This document shows positions 1-12,124 of a stretch of DNA of 64,000 nucleotides, piece by piece (position 1 is the stretch's first letter; the number at the start of each line of letters is the position of its first letter). The notes beneath the pieces are model-generated. The model made no database searches. It saw only the letters and a program-made list of their open reading frames with translations, and had not been told where the DNA came from. The DNA lies in assembly GCA_903813345.2 (NCBI GenBank), contig CAIIXF020000004.1, forward strand, positions 6,779,525 to 6,843,524. Reading direction: 5' to 3'. Origin of the DNA: Owenia fusiformis. Taxonomy: Eukaryota > Annelida > Polychaeta > Sabellida > Oweniidae. Made by a program: the position numbers and the translations under genes.

Positions 1-454
1 ACAGCGCTAAAATAATTATTCAAGAACTCCCTTGTTAATAAACAAATTCAATTAGCCTATTTCCCTACAGACAACTGAGCGATATATAGCAACTGACAAA
101 ATCATTTTAACATGCCTGCAAGGAGTATGTTAGAAATGCAATACATCTTCCTTTGACCTTGAAAATAACTGTTCATATCTCAAAACGTACAATTTTAATA
201 GTATAAAGGTCTTGTATATGACTAAAATTGAGAATACCTCTATTCCATATAAGAACTCCGCACGAGTGTTTATACCGAAAGATGTATCTAAATTTTCTGA
301 TTTTCCAGAGTGAAATAAGTAAATGTTTGACATGTGGTTAACCTGTGAACTCAATATGTCAAACTGACAAAACAAAAGTTCTTTCTAGGTGTAAACAAAC
401 GCACCAGTAATGAGGCTGTTGTATATGTATTTATTGCAATATCTGACAACTTGC

Positions 455-830
455 AACTCACATTTAGTGCAATATATGTTTTTATTATGCAATATGCATC
501 TCACATTTAGTGCAGTATATGTATTTATTGTAATGTTTGTCTTCAACCATATGCATTATGTATTTCACATTTAGTGCAATATTCATATTTATTGTAATAT
601 TTGACCATATGCAACATGCTACTCACATATTTAGAGCAATATATACATTATTTATTGTAATATCTGTCTTCGACCATATGCATTATGCAATTCATATTTA
701 GTGCAATATTTGTATTTATTGTAATATTTGACCATATGCAACATGCTACTCACATTTAGTGCAATATATGTATTTATTATGCAATATCCATCTCACATTA
801 GATGCAATATATGTATTTAATGTAATGATT
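455..830. repeat. AT-rich degenerate minisatellite
   Basis: About eight degenerate units built from CACATTTAGTGCAATATATG, TATTTATTGTAATATTTG and GACCATATGCAACATGCTAC in alternating long and short forms of roughly 55-125 bp. The giant foldback element is inserted at its right end. Confidence 0.8.
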
Positions 831-1067
831 GACAATAAGTCGTGACCATTTAAAAAGAGAATGAACCGTTTAGTCCCTTTTTGTAAACCCAAAAATGTAA
901 AAACAGCAGTGCATTTCAAGTATTTCAACCGTCAATGTTTTATTATCATATTAGATTTACAATATTTATACAAAGTATATGAATATTTCATCAAACAAGA
1001 TAAAGGTAAAATCATTTTATCAATACATATTCATGTTAATGTCTAGTAAAATTGTGTTTCTTCTTAT

Positions 1068-1595
1068 CGTATAGAATTTTCTATGTAACTTCAAACTATA
1101 TTTTCAAATACACTATCCTCAGATAGAAATTTCTATACAAAAGACTCCGTTGACTTTTCGTATAGAAATTTCTATGCGGATGGGGCTGGAAATATTAATT
1201 TTGTTATTGATGAACATTTGGTAATCGGTATAGAAATTTCTCTACCGATTAAGCAGAGGATTTAAAACTGAATACCTCTATAGAAATTTCTATGTGAAGG
1301 CCGTCGGAAAATACTAATTCTGTTACCAGAAAAACATTTCTCCCCGTATAGAAATTTCTATGCCTTTCTAATTAAAACAAGTGTTCGTATAGAAACTTCT
1401 ATGCAGGTGTAAATATAAATTTTGGTTGCCGGTATAGAAATTTCTATAGGGAAAAGATCGATAAATAAAAATGCTGTATAGAAATTTCTATGCGGCGCAG
1501 AAAAATAATTTTGCTTGATGGCCAGTATAGAAAGTTCTATTTGGTCAAAAAATGCATGTATAGATATAAAAATCCTGTATAGAAATTTCTATGCG
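1068..1595. repeat. Left array of 16-bp palindromes
   Basis: About 11-12 near-perfect palindromes with core TATAGAAATTTCTATA or TAGAAATTTCTA (starting near 1068, 1121, 1159, 1228, 1277, 1346, 1387, 1433, 1476, 1525, 1577). Outer bases favour CG/GG before and GCGG/GCAG after. Spacers differ in sequence. Likely binding sites for a transposition protein (inference). Confidence 0.9.
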
Positions 1596-1629
1596 GGTGT
1601 AGTACATTTTAATTCACTTATTCATTTAA

Positions 1630-4600
1630 ATATATGATAAAATGTGGTATCAACCACACATGCACAAAAACGTATGCAACATGTTTACTTCATAATTTTC
1701 CTCACAATGTTTTTTGTTCACGGTGACGGCTCCTGGTGAACAATATGGACGTTGGAATGTGTGCTCTTTTCGGCTATGCCAGAGTAACTGTCTATCAGTA
1801 ATCTTTAATATTCATTATGAACCGCAATTACTACGTCCCGCCGTTATGACGTCACACATTGCACGTATTACCAGGGATTTTGTTCGCGAATATACCCCGG
1901 GTGAAATGTTGACTTTGTTTACAGTTTATAGAAGGCGTGAATACAGTCATGTTCGAATGAATTATATAACCACGCACCCTCTGCATATATCTTTACATAA
2001 TTGATGGCAGCTTCTTGTTAGAAAGAGATCTGAGTTTTAAATGACTCTGCCTGTTTACAGCACACAATAGGTATCAGGTATGAAGTACAAGACTTGTAGG
2101 ATAAATCCAGTGGTTACTCGAGTCTCTTGCCAATTCTTGGAATGTCATGGAATAGGGCAACACAATAGTTCACTTAATTATTCACACAGATAAATATTGT
2201 CGGCCCTGTTTACCTGTCTATATTACGCAACGGTTGGTCTACTCAAGTGGCGAATGAGGCTGCAATGACTCCATCTCTTTTTATCTCTTTTCTGCCTGGA
2301 AGCAAAGTCAATTCTTCTCTAGTAGAATTACATAGCTAAAAGCCTTAAGGTAGGCAATAAGGTCAGTTTCATCATTCAGACATTATTAAAAGGTGGACAA
2401 AGCGAATGGCATTCTCTAAATCAAAAATCATTCGATTGGGGTAGGAAAAGCGAATAAGTTTCTTTCAATCGAGCATCATTTGATACCAAGATGGTTCCAT
2501 TAGCCCATCCATAAAGTATCAAGCTTGGTCTTAAAAATTCTTTAAATACATGATTGATGTTAATACTTTTGTATTTGTTTGAACCATGGGCTTTCAACTA
2601 ATTGAAAGCCCATGTTTGAACATAACTCACTGCTTGCGTATGCGACACATTAATTTTGCTTTTTTTATCAAAAGATAAATTCTCAATAAAATGATATAGG
2701 GCTTAGTTTTTGTATTTTGTATTTTGATGAAAGTCCTAAAATGTGGTCTCGTACTCTCATACTTGGTTATACCATATAGAGTAGGTAGTATTCGATACGG
2801 TATTTAGTTCTGGAGATGATACCAAGCGTTCAAAACATGTGTGGTCATATGAAAGATATGCATCTAATATGAATGAATTTTCCCTTCTTGATAAATGTTG
2901 AAGGAGTTCTGAATCAACCACAACATTCATTTATTAAATCATATATTGCATTTGAGGTTCATCCTACAATGAAATTATTTTGTTGAAATTATTTTGATTC
3001 TTTTATTTCCTTTTTCTTTTCACCATAATTTGCTTATCAATGTTAAATGTATTTGTAAGGGCTGACTCTTAAGACAAATCTATAAATAAGTATATTGCAT
3101 GTGATGACACCATTGAACTTGTTAATCATACAATCTACATACTGTGTAATATTTGGAAAATTACCACACTTGAGGATTGATTTAACACAATAAATTTATA
3201 ATTTCTGAATTGAAGTATTCATTTTAATCATGGAAAACTTTCTCCATGAGAAAGCTTTATATTTATCTACTATGAAAACTGTACATACAAAATATTAACA
3301 AAACATGACAAATTAGATGATATACTTTAAAATGACAATTTCACTAATCTACCATTCTATTTTACTATTATCTTACTGGTTTCATTTTTTATAATAGTGT
3401 CAATCTTTAGTTTCATCCTTTTGTGTCAAAAAACATATTTGAATTCAAAATCGTTTCTGCTCATAGGCAATTCAAGGGTCAACATCATTCGCAAAGCCGT
3501 CGCTGATTGTAATGTTGTATTTTTAAATGTATGTGTCTCTTTTTCTGAACCACTTTCCTGCGTTTGTGAGTTCATTTCTCTTTCGTTCCCCAAACAATTG
3601 TCATAATTTTCCAACATAAAATAGATCAGTATACATGTATATATATATGCTTGCAATCGATGGGATTTATATTATCACTGCTTATTTAATGTGTTTGACA
3701 ACTGACAACAAAATCATTCAAAATTAGTTGAGAATGTTTCGAACAAAAAGTCCCTTCAGAAGAAGTTTTCCATATCAAATATTGATATCATTGTGTACGA
3801 CTACAACAAGTGGCTTTATCTGGGTCTTTAAAATCCTATTAACATATGGAGTGGGATTACAAGATATAGCATTTCAAACTGTGAAATTAACACCACCTCG
3901 TGACTGTCTCAGATGTATCAATGCAAATTGCTTATGTTATCCGCTTGTACTTATGACATATCACATCAGGTTCAAATTCAAAATTTGGTGTCCGAGGATT
4001 GATCCAAAAGGTCTCCACCGTTTGCTCTAAAATCTTTATCTTTGACGAATAATATACATATTTTGCCTTAATCGCCCCCTGCATTGTAGCTTCATTTTGT
4101 GTATAGATAAACCATGAATTCAAAATTCAACATATGCATCTAGTTACCATAGCAATACAACAACAGGGTATATGGAGCTTGAATGAATTAAACCGTATTG
4201 GTAATTTCAGCAACTGAAGCGCTATTTCATTTTCAGAAAACTATGTTACTGATCAAATGTATTGCTTATTTTACGCAGAATGAAACTACTACTTATGGGG
4301 TGGATGAGATAAGATATGAAAAATACTCTTAAAGTATTAAGATTTTTAGAGCAAAGATGCAAAACTTTTGGATCGACCCTTGTAAGCTATATTTTCTGAA
4401 GAAGCAACTTTAGGCATATGTGAAGGAGATACACGCGTGAACGGTTTTATAATTATTCAATTCCACTGAGGTACCCATTCATCTTTAAATTATTATTGTA
4501 TGATGTTATTCCCAGATGCCACACGTGTGAATTAGGAATACGCCTTCTTATTTTTAGCTCAAGTTAGAATGGGAATATCACAATAATATTATTCTTAAAG

Positions 4601-5519
4601 ATATGTGCAACTATTTAAATAAGTTTAACTTACAAGTATATCTTCCACCAGAATCAATTCATCATATTGTTAGCAAAACAACGAACTTGTTTCTTGTATA
4701 ACTCTTCAAATAACTTGCCAACGTGCTTCAAAATACACGCTGTACTGGATCGCTACATACGTGGCTAGAAAACAAAAATATACATTATGTATCAGTCCCA
4801 AACGTACATGCATAGCATAAGGTATCCTTAATGTGTTTATGGTGTGTCTTATTTGATCAATTTCGACATCATAATTCTACTTAAATCGTACCTTTAAGTT
4901 TCGCGTTTCCTTCTAAACGTTTTCTTTGTATGTTCTCGTGATTCCCAATCGAGTAAATATGGTCTCCTCCCTTGCGTATACGGTAGCATTTTACCACTTT
5001 GAAACGATGAATCGGGTCTCGGGTATATAATGCTCACTATATTATAAGTCTGGTTCAAATTTTGAGAGTGTTGGCATGTTTAGTTGATTTAACAATGTTT
5101 AATAACTTCATTTAAGAGGTAACCGTGAACTCCAATAAAAAAATATTCATCAGTCATATTTCTATCTCCAAACATGATGAAAGAATTGCCTTTGACAAAT
5201 TAAAAAATTGAAAATTTGAAAAATTTGCCTGTTGTGTTATCTGATTTTATCGGAAATAAATTGGCTGGATCGAATTGAGATATCAGGCTCATAGCTTCGG
5301 TCATACATCCTTTCAAAATCATGCAGTACCCCCTGTTCTGAGCACTTGTGAATGTTACATGTGAAGCGATCTGGAACCCTTTCCTTGATGTCTGATTTAA
5401 ATCTGTAGAAGTGTATATTGTGCCAATGCGCTTCTCTATTTATTTCAATTGACCTCACCACTTTAATCCACAAGATAAAACATGTACTCGTATATAAGTT
5501 GCTCAGTTTTTGTCGTGAC
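1630..5519. other. Interior of giant element, no gene seen
   Basis: No supportable coding region or RNA gene. A perfect 13-bp hairpin (CATGGGCTTTCAA, 4-base loop) lies at 2585-2614. The 96-codon frame at 1714-2004 resembles nothing I know and has no splice context. Confidence 0.5.
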
Positions 5520-5524
5520 TGTAT

Positions 5525-5783
5525 CACGCGGTCTATCTTCGACCGTTAATTTGAAAATCAAGGATTGCGAGTCTCATACTGCACCGTTTTTCTTCAAACC
5601 TTTACCATTAAAAGCAGAACAAAATTGCCTTTCTGTCGGTGCATTACTTTATTGTAAAGAGTCCCTCGTTCTAGCAGCGTTTTGGTCCCCAGCTGTTAGA
5701 AGGCCTTCTTACAACTGGGGACCAATTTTTAAACATCCGGTAGGTCAAAAATTCAAATTAACGGTCGAAGTTAGGACCGCGTG
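5525..5783. mobile_element. MITE with CACGCGGTC ends and TGTAT duplication
   Basis: Inverted termini of about 31 bp (CACGCGGTCTATCTTCGACC and its complement) flanked by TGTAT at 5520-5524 and 5784-5788. The middle is a second hairpin (TTGGTCCCCAGCTGTTAGAA at 5682, complement ending 5730). It is nested inside the giant element. A 5-bp duplication with CAC ends recalls Transib-type elements, but this is only suggestive. Confidence 0.8.
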
Positions 5784-6721
5784 TGTATCTTATTTGACCA
5801 TTGATATATTCTGTTTGATTTTAATGAATTAAGAATGACAAGTGTATTCAGGTAGATTTCATAACAAAATATACATTTACGCATTGCAACACCATGTACG
5901 GTTTAACTATTGCGTATACCTAATATTTTAAGTCCTCTATAATATGTAGTTTATTTTTAGTTTTGAGATCATCGTTACAATATTCTTGCCATTGTTATTT
6001 AACTATTTTCTATATGCTGTACCACTGCCAATCAACATTGGACTGACGAATAATATTGTGAGTAATGATATAAAGTTTCCAGCTGTTTATAATATAATGT
6101 TTCTGTATAAAAGAGTATTGGACACAGGCACGAAAACACGAGTTTATTGAGGGGGAAGCCAGCTTTTGGCAATGTGAAGGGGTTTGCTCTACTTTGATAA
6201 AAATCGTACGAAAAATTCTAGACCCCTATACTCCAAATGTTTAGTTGCTTGAAAATTAAGAGGCCGATTAATGACAAAGCAGGCCATTATTAGCCCAAAT
6301 GGCCCACTTATCGTGACCCTTAAAATATTTCAGGCCTGCACTTTTTTATCATCCTTTATTGACTTGTTGAGGTATTGATCCGAGAAGGATGACTCTTGAC
6401 TAAATTATCTTTTTTTACCCTGACATACAGACATATGAATGATCTTACCGTGGCATATACACAAGGTTTTAATGTAAAGGTCCCAGGGGCTTACAATGCA
6501 TGTGTATGAAGTCAACTGATAAAACCATTGAATCTCCCAAATTACATTAAATCATGCCTTAAAGTGTCTCACATATTCGATCAAAATTTGCCATGCAAAC
6601 ATGTTAGTCTACTTTACTGGCCCCCCTTGCTGTAACAAGGAACCCAAAACACATTAAAACGTAAACATAAACCAATTAGTCACTTCACTATGAAAGTGGG
6701 GGTGTTAGCAAATGTATATTA

Positions 6722-7146
6722 GGCCATAAGAAGTAGATTCTTTGTTTTGCGTCCTGGCAAAATCCAAATCATGCAAGGGTACAAGGAAAACAAACACAAA
6801 CTCAAGAAAAAAACAAACTTGTTTGCTGAGAAATATATACATTTTAGGGGCATAAAAAAGGATGACATCCCAATTTGCAGTGATTACAAACACATATCTA
6901 TACATTTGATACAATATATAAAAATATAGCTATTATTCAAGGGTAAAAAATAAGAAAAAACACAATGTATGTCAAATAATTATAACACTGTTAATTTTGA
7001 CGCACATCAAATTATCCGCCATTTCATCTGATTCTGAAATGCGATGGTACTTTCAGACCCTTGTGATTACTATTTGGATCTGTTTTTTCTGATTTACTCA
7101 AAATCGTGCAAGCAAGGGGACGCAAAACAGATCTACTTCTTGTGGC
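6722..7146. mobile_element. MITE, PIF/Harbinger-like by TTA duplication
   Basis: Termini GGCCATAAGAAGTAGAT and the complement of GGCCACAAGAAGTAGAT extend to about 32 bp (TTTTGCGTCC shared), flanked by TTA at 6719-6721 and 7147-7149. A TWA 3-bp duplication is typical of PIF/Harbinger. No transposase frame inside. Confidence 0.7.
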
Positions 7147-7149
7147 CTT

Positions 7150-8630
7150 AGCAGAATACGCTGTGTGCATGGACTAACACAATATCAGTGGTCATTTACT
7201 GTGTCAACTTAGTAACCCATGCATATCGTGCTCACTCAAGTATTGAATAATTTTTTATGATCTAAATGTTTTTGGTTTATAAAAAAGTGATTTATTTTAG
7301 TTAGAAATACATTAATTAATATATTCATTCAAACAGCACTAGAATGCGGGAAGAAAGAGCAATGGTGACAAAATGTAGACAGAATTTTCCGTAAGGGTTT
7401 CAAACATTTCTGGACACAATCATACATGTATATAGTGTACTGTTATTTTTAGTGCTGTATTTATATATATAATTTCACGTATTAAAATCATATTTTCCAG
7501 CAATGACTTCAAATCCGGAACCACACCCATATCACATTTTCTTCAATAACTCCAAACATGTGTAAACATTGACCATGTGCATATAAATTCAGATTTCACG
7601 AGCTCTTTCATATTCGAGTACCTCATACACCCCTGCATGGATTTGAGTTGGATTCGCCTTTTATACGTGAGCCGACACACTCGCAAACGCTGATTGGATA
7701 AAGATTGCGAGCATCTTTAAGGCAGATATTTGTACATTTATACATTTAATACATTTCTAGGTTGAGTGAATCCGGAAAGATAAAGGGAGGAGCTCCTTAT
7801 ACATAAATCATACAATATTAAAATGTGCTTTTCTATCTTGTGGGCTATTGTGTCAATTTCAATCTGAAGAGATGCGTAACATTGTATGTTAACAAACCGC
7901 AAGCCTGAGTTTACCAAACAGACTCCTACTTGACCAGTTGACCGATCATTGTAATTTGTAATACTGTGTATAACGTCCACAGGTCAGCAGTTAGTTCAAG
8001 TTTATATCCTGAATATGCAGTAATTATAACCAACTTGGAATTTAAGAACAACAAACGTAATGTACTATCAAAGCATTTTAATTGTTGCACAATAAGCGAT
8101 TTGCATAAAATGGCGTAAGAATTCAAAATACCAGTGCCCATTACGAGTTGTCATTTAGAGTCAAATGCGAATGTGAAACGAAAGGTGAGATATATCACTG
8201 CGATTAATCATGTTAATTGTCGGTTGCTGTGTGGGGGATTGACTGGTCGACCGGTGTAAACTCAAACCATGATCATACGAGGTAGGTTTTTAATAAAAAC
8301 ACATTATACAATAATAAGCTGGGTTATGATATACATGTATTTTATAACAGATTTTATAAAAATGTATTTTAAAACGAAACAGTACATCATTCTGTCCTCG
8401 CAATGGAAATCCTGAACTTTTTATACATTATTTTATAGCTTCCATTCATTAATGTTTCAGTCAAAAGATAACTTCGATGAAAACACAAACGCTCATCTTG
8501 GAATATCTAAATACCACGCCAGAGGGTACACACATGGTACTCTCGATAACATATCAAGAAGACAAATATTGTTTGATTATTGGGCGAGGAATATGACACA
8601 TCAGAGGAAAATGAAAACTTCCTTCTAACA
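7150..8630. other. No gene or repeat recognised
   Basis: AT-rich sequence inside the giant element. Only short chance frames are present. Confidence 0.4.
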
Positions 8631-9347
8631 CTTATAACAGACTACGATACCTGGAATTGTTCAGATCATATGGCGATTGCATTCTGATACTCATAGCATC
8701 TTTCGGTTTCACCTTTCTCAGGGCTGAGAAGAAATGAGATGCCATGGTTTATCATCATGATGGGCGATTGTGGAACGTTTATATCTACATGTACAGAATA
8801 CGAGGGTTGTCCCATAAGTCCTGAAATGTTTGCTCTAACATCTTAAAATGATATACAGAGAACTATTTTGGACGACGTTCGAAGGACGAGAAAATGGATG
8901 ATACAAAAGCTCAAAAAGTAAACTAGTAAACTAAAATCTAAAAGTAAGATCATGACATCTCTAATGGCAATAGTAAAACTAAAATAGAGCGTGTAGGCCA
9001 TGCAAGTCATCTCGCAACATTTAAATTGGAATCAGGTGTATATTGAGTACGGGAAGTAAGGCCATATTTGCTTTTAACCACAATATGTTAATTAAAAATG
9101 ATCTTGATTGTTTTATTGCGGTACGATGACAACTTGAAATGTTTGTAAATTAATTTGATACACAATATTGCCCAAAGGGATAGGAATTTGACGAGGAACC
9201 GCGCCCGGCCGATTGAGTAGTTTGTTAAAAAATGATTACACTTATACCAGACTACGGTACTTGTAATTGTTCAGATCATATGCTGATATATGGCGATTGT
9301 GGAAAGTTTATATCTACATGTACAGTATACGCGAGTTGTACCATAAG
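8631..9347. repeat. Direct repeat pair
   Basis: 8631-8823 and 9241-9347 share CTTATAAcAGACTACGgTAC, ATTGTTCAGATCATATG, GGCGATTGTGGAA and TATATCTACATGTACAG-A. The second copy is shorter. The first copy runs into TACGAGGGTTGTCCCATAAG at 8799, resembling the ends of the mariner-type element at 57002. Confidence 0.65.
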
Positions 9348-9590
9348 ATCAACATACTCATCGTATAGTAATGGAAATCGAAGCAAATGTGACCCATATT
9401 ATCTCTCAACATTAATGAGTATAGTCTCTGGCAAACTTTTGAAATGTAATTAGAATCAAGTTGATTTTATCATTACGTTTGCATTGTTGTACGAAATGAC
9501 AGGATGATCATACGATATCACCGAAAGCCGTACGTACGATAATCCTACGGTGACCGTACGGGCGCCGACAGGGTAGGGTCCGATGAGTTT
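9196..9590. repeat. Remnant of the GC-rich CGGCGCCCGGCC element family
   Basis: GCGCCCGGCCGATTGAGTAG at about 9200 and GACCGTACGGGCGCCGACAG near 9550 match in style the termini of the element at 48942-50489, in an otherwise AT-rich background. Confidence 0.55.
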
Positions 9591-9619
9591 AATGGAGAGT
9601 TGTTGGTTATAGAATGTAA

Positions 9620-9775
9620 TGCAGTTATATGAAATACTGTGTTTTGATTGGCTAGACTAAGTTTGTCAAATTACACTATGCCTACACTACCCTCCATTAG
9701 TTTGGAATTCACACATAGCTAGACAAGGTGTGTCCGATTTCAGCCAATCCGAACACAGTATTTCACATAACGCAT
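9620..9775. mobile_element. Small MITE
   Basis: The left arm ATGCAGTTATATGAAATACT through GATTGGCT and the right arm ending CAGTATTTCACATAACGCAT are reverse complements over about 34 bp with few mismatches. Nested in the giant element. Confidence 0.7.
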
Positions 9776-10299
9776 TGTGCGTGAAATAACCAATAACGCA
9801 TCCAAGGTCATTCCTTAGGTGGTTGCAAAGGTGACAAGTTCACTCAACAGATAAAAATTGGTGGTTTGCCAACTTGACCCTTGCAAAAAGTTTCATTTAA
9901 AATATGTCATTTTAGTGATTTCGTATCTTTTAGGTGACATGGTAAAAATATTTTGCAATGTGTGAAAAGAATTTAAGCCCGAGACTCAATGCATTTTGTA
10001 ATTACCAACATCTTCAAAGAATGATCATTCCACATTGCACTCAGTCAAGGGCTTAAATCCTTAAACCTTTTCCCCATGTGCCAGAGCCACTCAATGTTTT
10101 ATTTTTAATTTTCATAACTTTCAGCGACAAAAAACCATGTAAATCAATAATTTTTCTGGCTGTGATGTAATTTGACTGCATTGGCTATACCTCCAAATAT
10201 TTTCAAATACTATTTCAAATACTATTACAATAGGCCGAAAATTTAAGACTAATTACAAACATTCTTTATATAATTATTTGATTTTAATTTTTTGAATTT

Positions 10300-10855
10300 A
10301 TCCATATAGCAATTTCTATACGGACAAACTTAATTTTTGAGCACCAACGGTTTTCGACTACACCCGCATAGAAATCTCTATATAGGCATTCAATTTATAT
10401 TTTTGACCATATAGAAATTTCTATACAGCAGGCAATCTAGGAAAATAATTTTTCTGGGCCACATAGAAATTTCTATACAGCGTTTCGATTTTTCTTTTTC
10501 TACTCTATCCTTATAGAAATTTCTATACCAGCAAACATAATTTAAATATGCACCCATATATATAGAAATTTCTATGAAGCGTTTCAATTTTTATTTTTGA
10601 CTTTATCAATATGGAAATTTCTATACGAGGAGAAATGTTTTACCAGTAACATAATTATTATTTTCCGACGGCCTTCACATAGAAATTTCTATACCGATAA
10701 CCAATTAAAATGACAAAAATTGATATTGCCAGAGTCATCTGCATAGAAATTTCTATACGGAAAGACAATGGAATATTTTGTATAGAAATTTCTATCTGAG
10801 AATAGTTTATTTGTAAGTCTAGTTAGAAGCTACATAGAAAATTCTATACGATAAA
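10300..10855. repeat. Right array of 16-bp palindromes
   Basis: Mirror of the left array: about 11 palindromes (near 10304, 10368, 10409, 10461, 10511, 10557, 10609, 10677, 10740, 10780, 10834) in the same order read from the outside. One palindrome with its spacer, present on the left near 1228-1277, is absent on the right. Confidence 0.9.
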
Positions 10856-11837
10856 AAGAAACACAATTTTACTAGACATCAACATGAATATGTATTGATA
10901 AAATGATTTTACCTTTATCTGGTTTGATGAAATATTCATATACTTTGTATAAATATTGTAAATCTAATATGATAATAAAACATTGACGGTTGAAATTAAT
11001 GAAATTCACTGCTGTTTTTACGTTTTTGGGTTTTCAAAAAGGGACTAAACGGTTCATTCTCTTTTTAAATGGTCACGACTTCAATATGATTCCGTGAACT
11101 ACTTATTTATGCCAAACTGATTAATCAGAGTTGTGCATTGATATCATTGGTTATAAATGTATAAATCTTTACCAGAGACATTATATGTCTCTGTCTTTAT
11201 GAATGTTGACCCAAGCTGCCCTTAGGGGGTTGTAATGGGTGACACTCAGATATAATGTATACTGTGTCTGATAAGTCTGCACCGACTGGTGATGTTACAA
11301 AATGTTGTTTTTATTATGTATTTTACATGTATATTGTAATATCAGTGACACAAAAATAAACTATTTTAAAACTAAAACTAAACTATACATACACTGTAAC
11401 TGGCTCATCTCTTGATAAAATATATGTAAAAACACACGTGCGCAACCTTTTTGCGTAGTACATGTATCACAGTACTCAATTACGTAATATTGTATTGTTA
11501 TTTGTATGAATTCAATATGAAAATAAAAAGCTGAACTTATAAAAAATATATACATAGTATACACATGATTACTGTTCACTCTCTTATACAGTCTGCTTAA
11601 AATTCAACAAAAAATAAATGTGAGATTTTTACTAAAATACATGATATCCAACTTTTTCCTTTAGAGTACTTGTCCTCAGAATGGGAAGTGATGAATTTTC
11701 CGTTCCTCAGTTAACAGATCACACTTTCGAGTTTCAACATTTCGTTCGGTGCATTCGATCAGTATTGACTCCCCGGGATTAATAGTCTCTTCTCTGAGCT
11801 AGGAATGGTTATAAGTATGCGATCAGATCATTCAGAG

Positions 11838-12124
11838 TTAATTAATGGACGCAATTGTTATTATTACGACAAGACAGATTGCACTGAACGCTGGGGCAAC
11901 CCTCAAAGCTGCTTCGGATGTATCTTTCAGCGAGGGACACGTTGGCACTGTGCCTGGTTCAGTTGTGTGTTCCATCTCTTCCTTTTTCATGTCCGGATTC
12001 CAGTTGCCACATTTGGGAAGTGTTGATGGAATGTCAGGCAGATCATCTGGCTCACCCACGTGCAAAACTACCCCCATACCAATCTCAGCATGGAACACTA
12101 TATGGCAGTGAAGGAACCAATATC
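11838..12124 (-). CDS. Laccase coding exon 13 (copper motif L4 and C-terminus)
   Basis: Acceptor TTTTACAG; 287 nt to the TAA stop. Encodes [20 protein letters not shown], the type-1 Cys with its flanking His residues and axial Met, then a Pro/Glu-rich tail and a hydrophobic end ([15 protein letters not shown]). The tail suggests a GPI signal or a membrane anchor. Confidence 0.96.

Larger units (their letters stand above)
837..11081. mobile_element. Giant foldback DNA element with palindrome-array inverted repeats
   Basis: The left end (837 to about 1602) and right end (about 10356-11081) are reverse complements over about 750 bp, beginning AAGTCGTGACCATTTAAAAA. The element is flanked by CAAT at 833-836 and 11082-11085, an apparent 4-bp target duplication. 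Each arm first carries about 200 bp of unique, highly conserved sequence, then about 11 copies of TATAGAAATTTCTATA spaced 38-70 bp apart. The 8.7-kb interior has no ORF over 120 codons and contains nested MITEs, so the copy is non-autonomous. A 4-bp duplication would be compatible with Sola, Academ or Ginger groups; the superfamily is not determined. Confidence 0.85.

Noticed and set aside
1068-1595. Regularly spaced palindromes as a CRISPR array
   Set aside because: Eukaryotic context, very short palindromic units, uneven spacers and a mirrored second array; better explained as transposon subterminal repeats.
5482-5832. 116-codon plus-strand frame
   Set aside because: Runs through both arms of the MITE at 5525-5783; chance frame.
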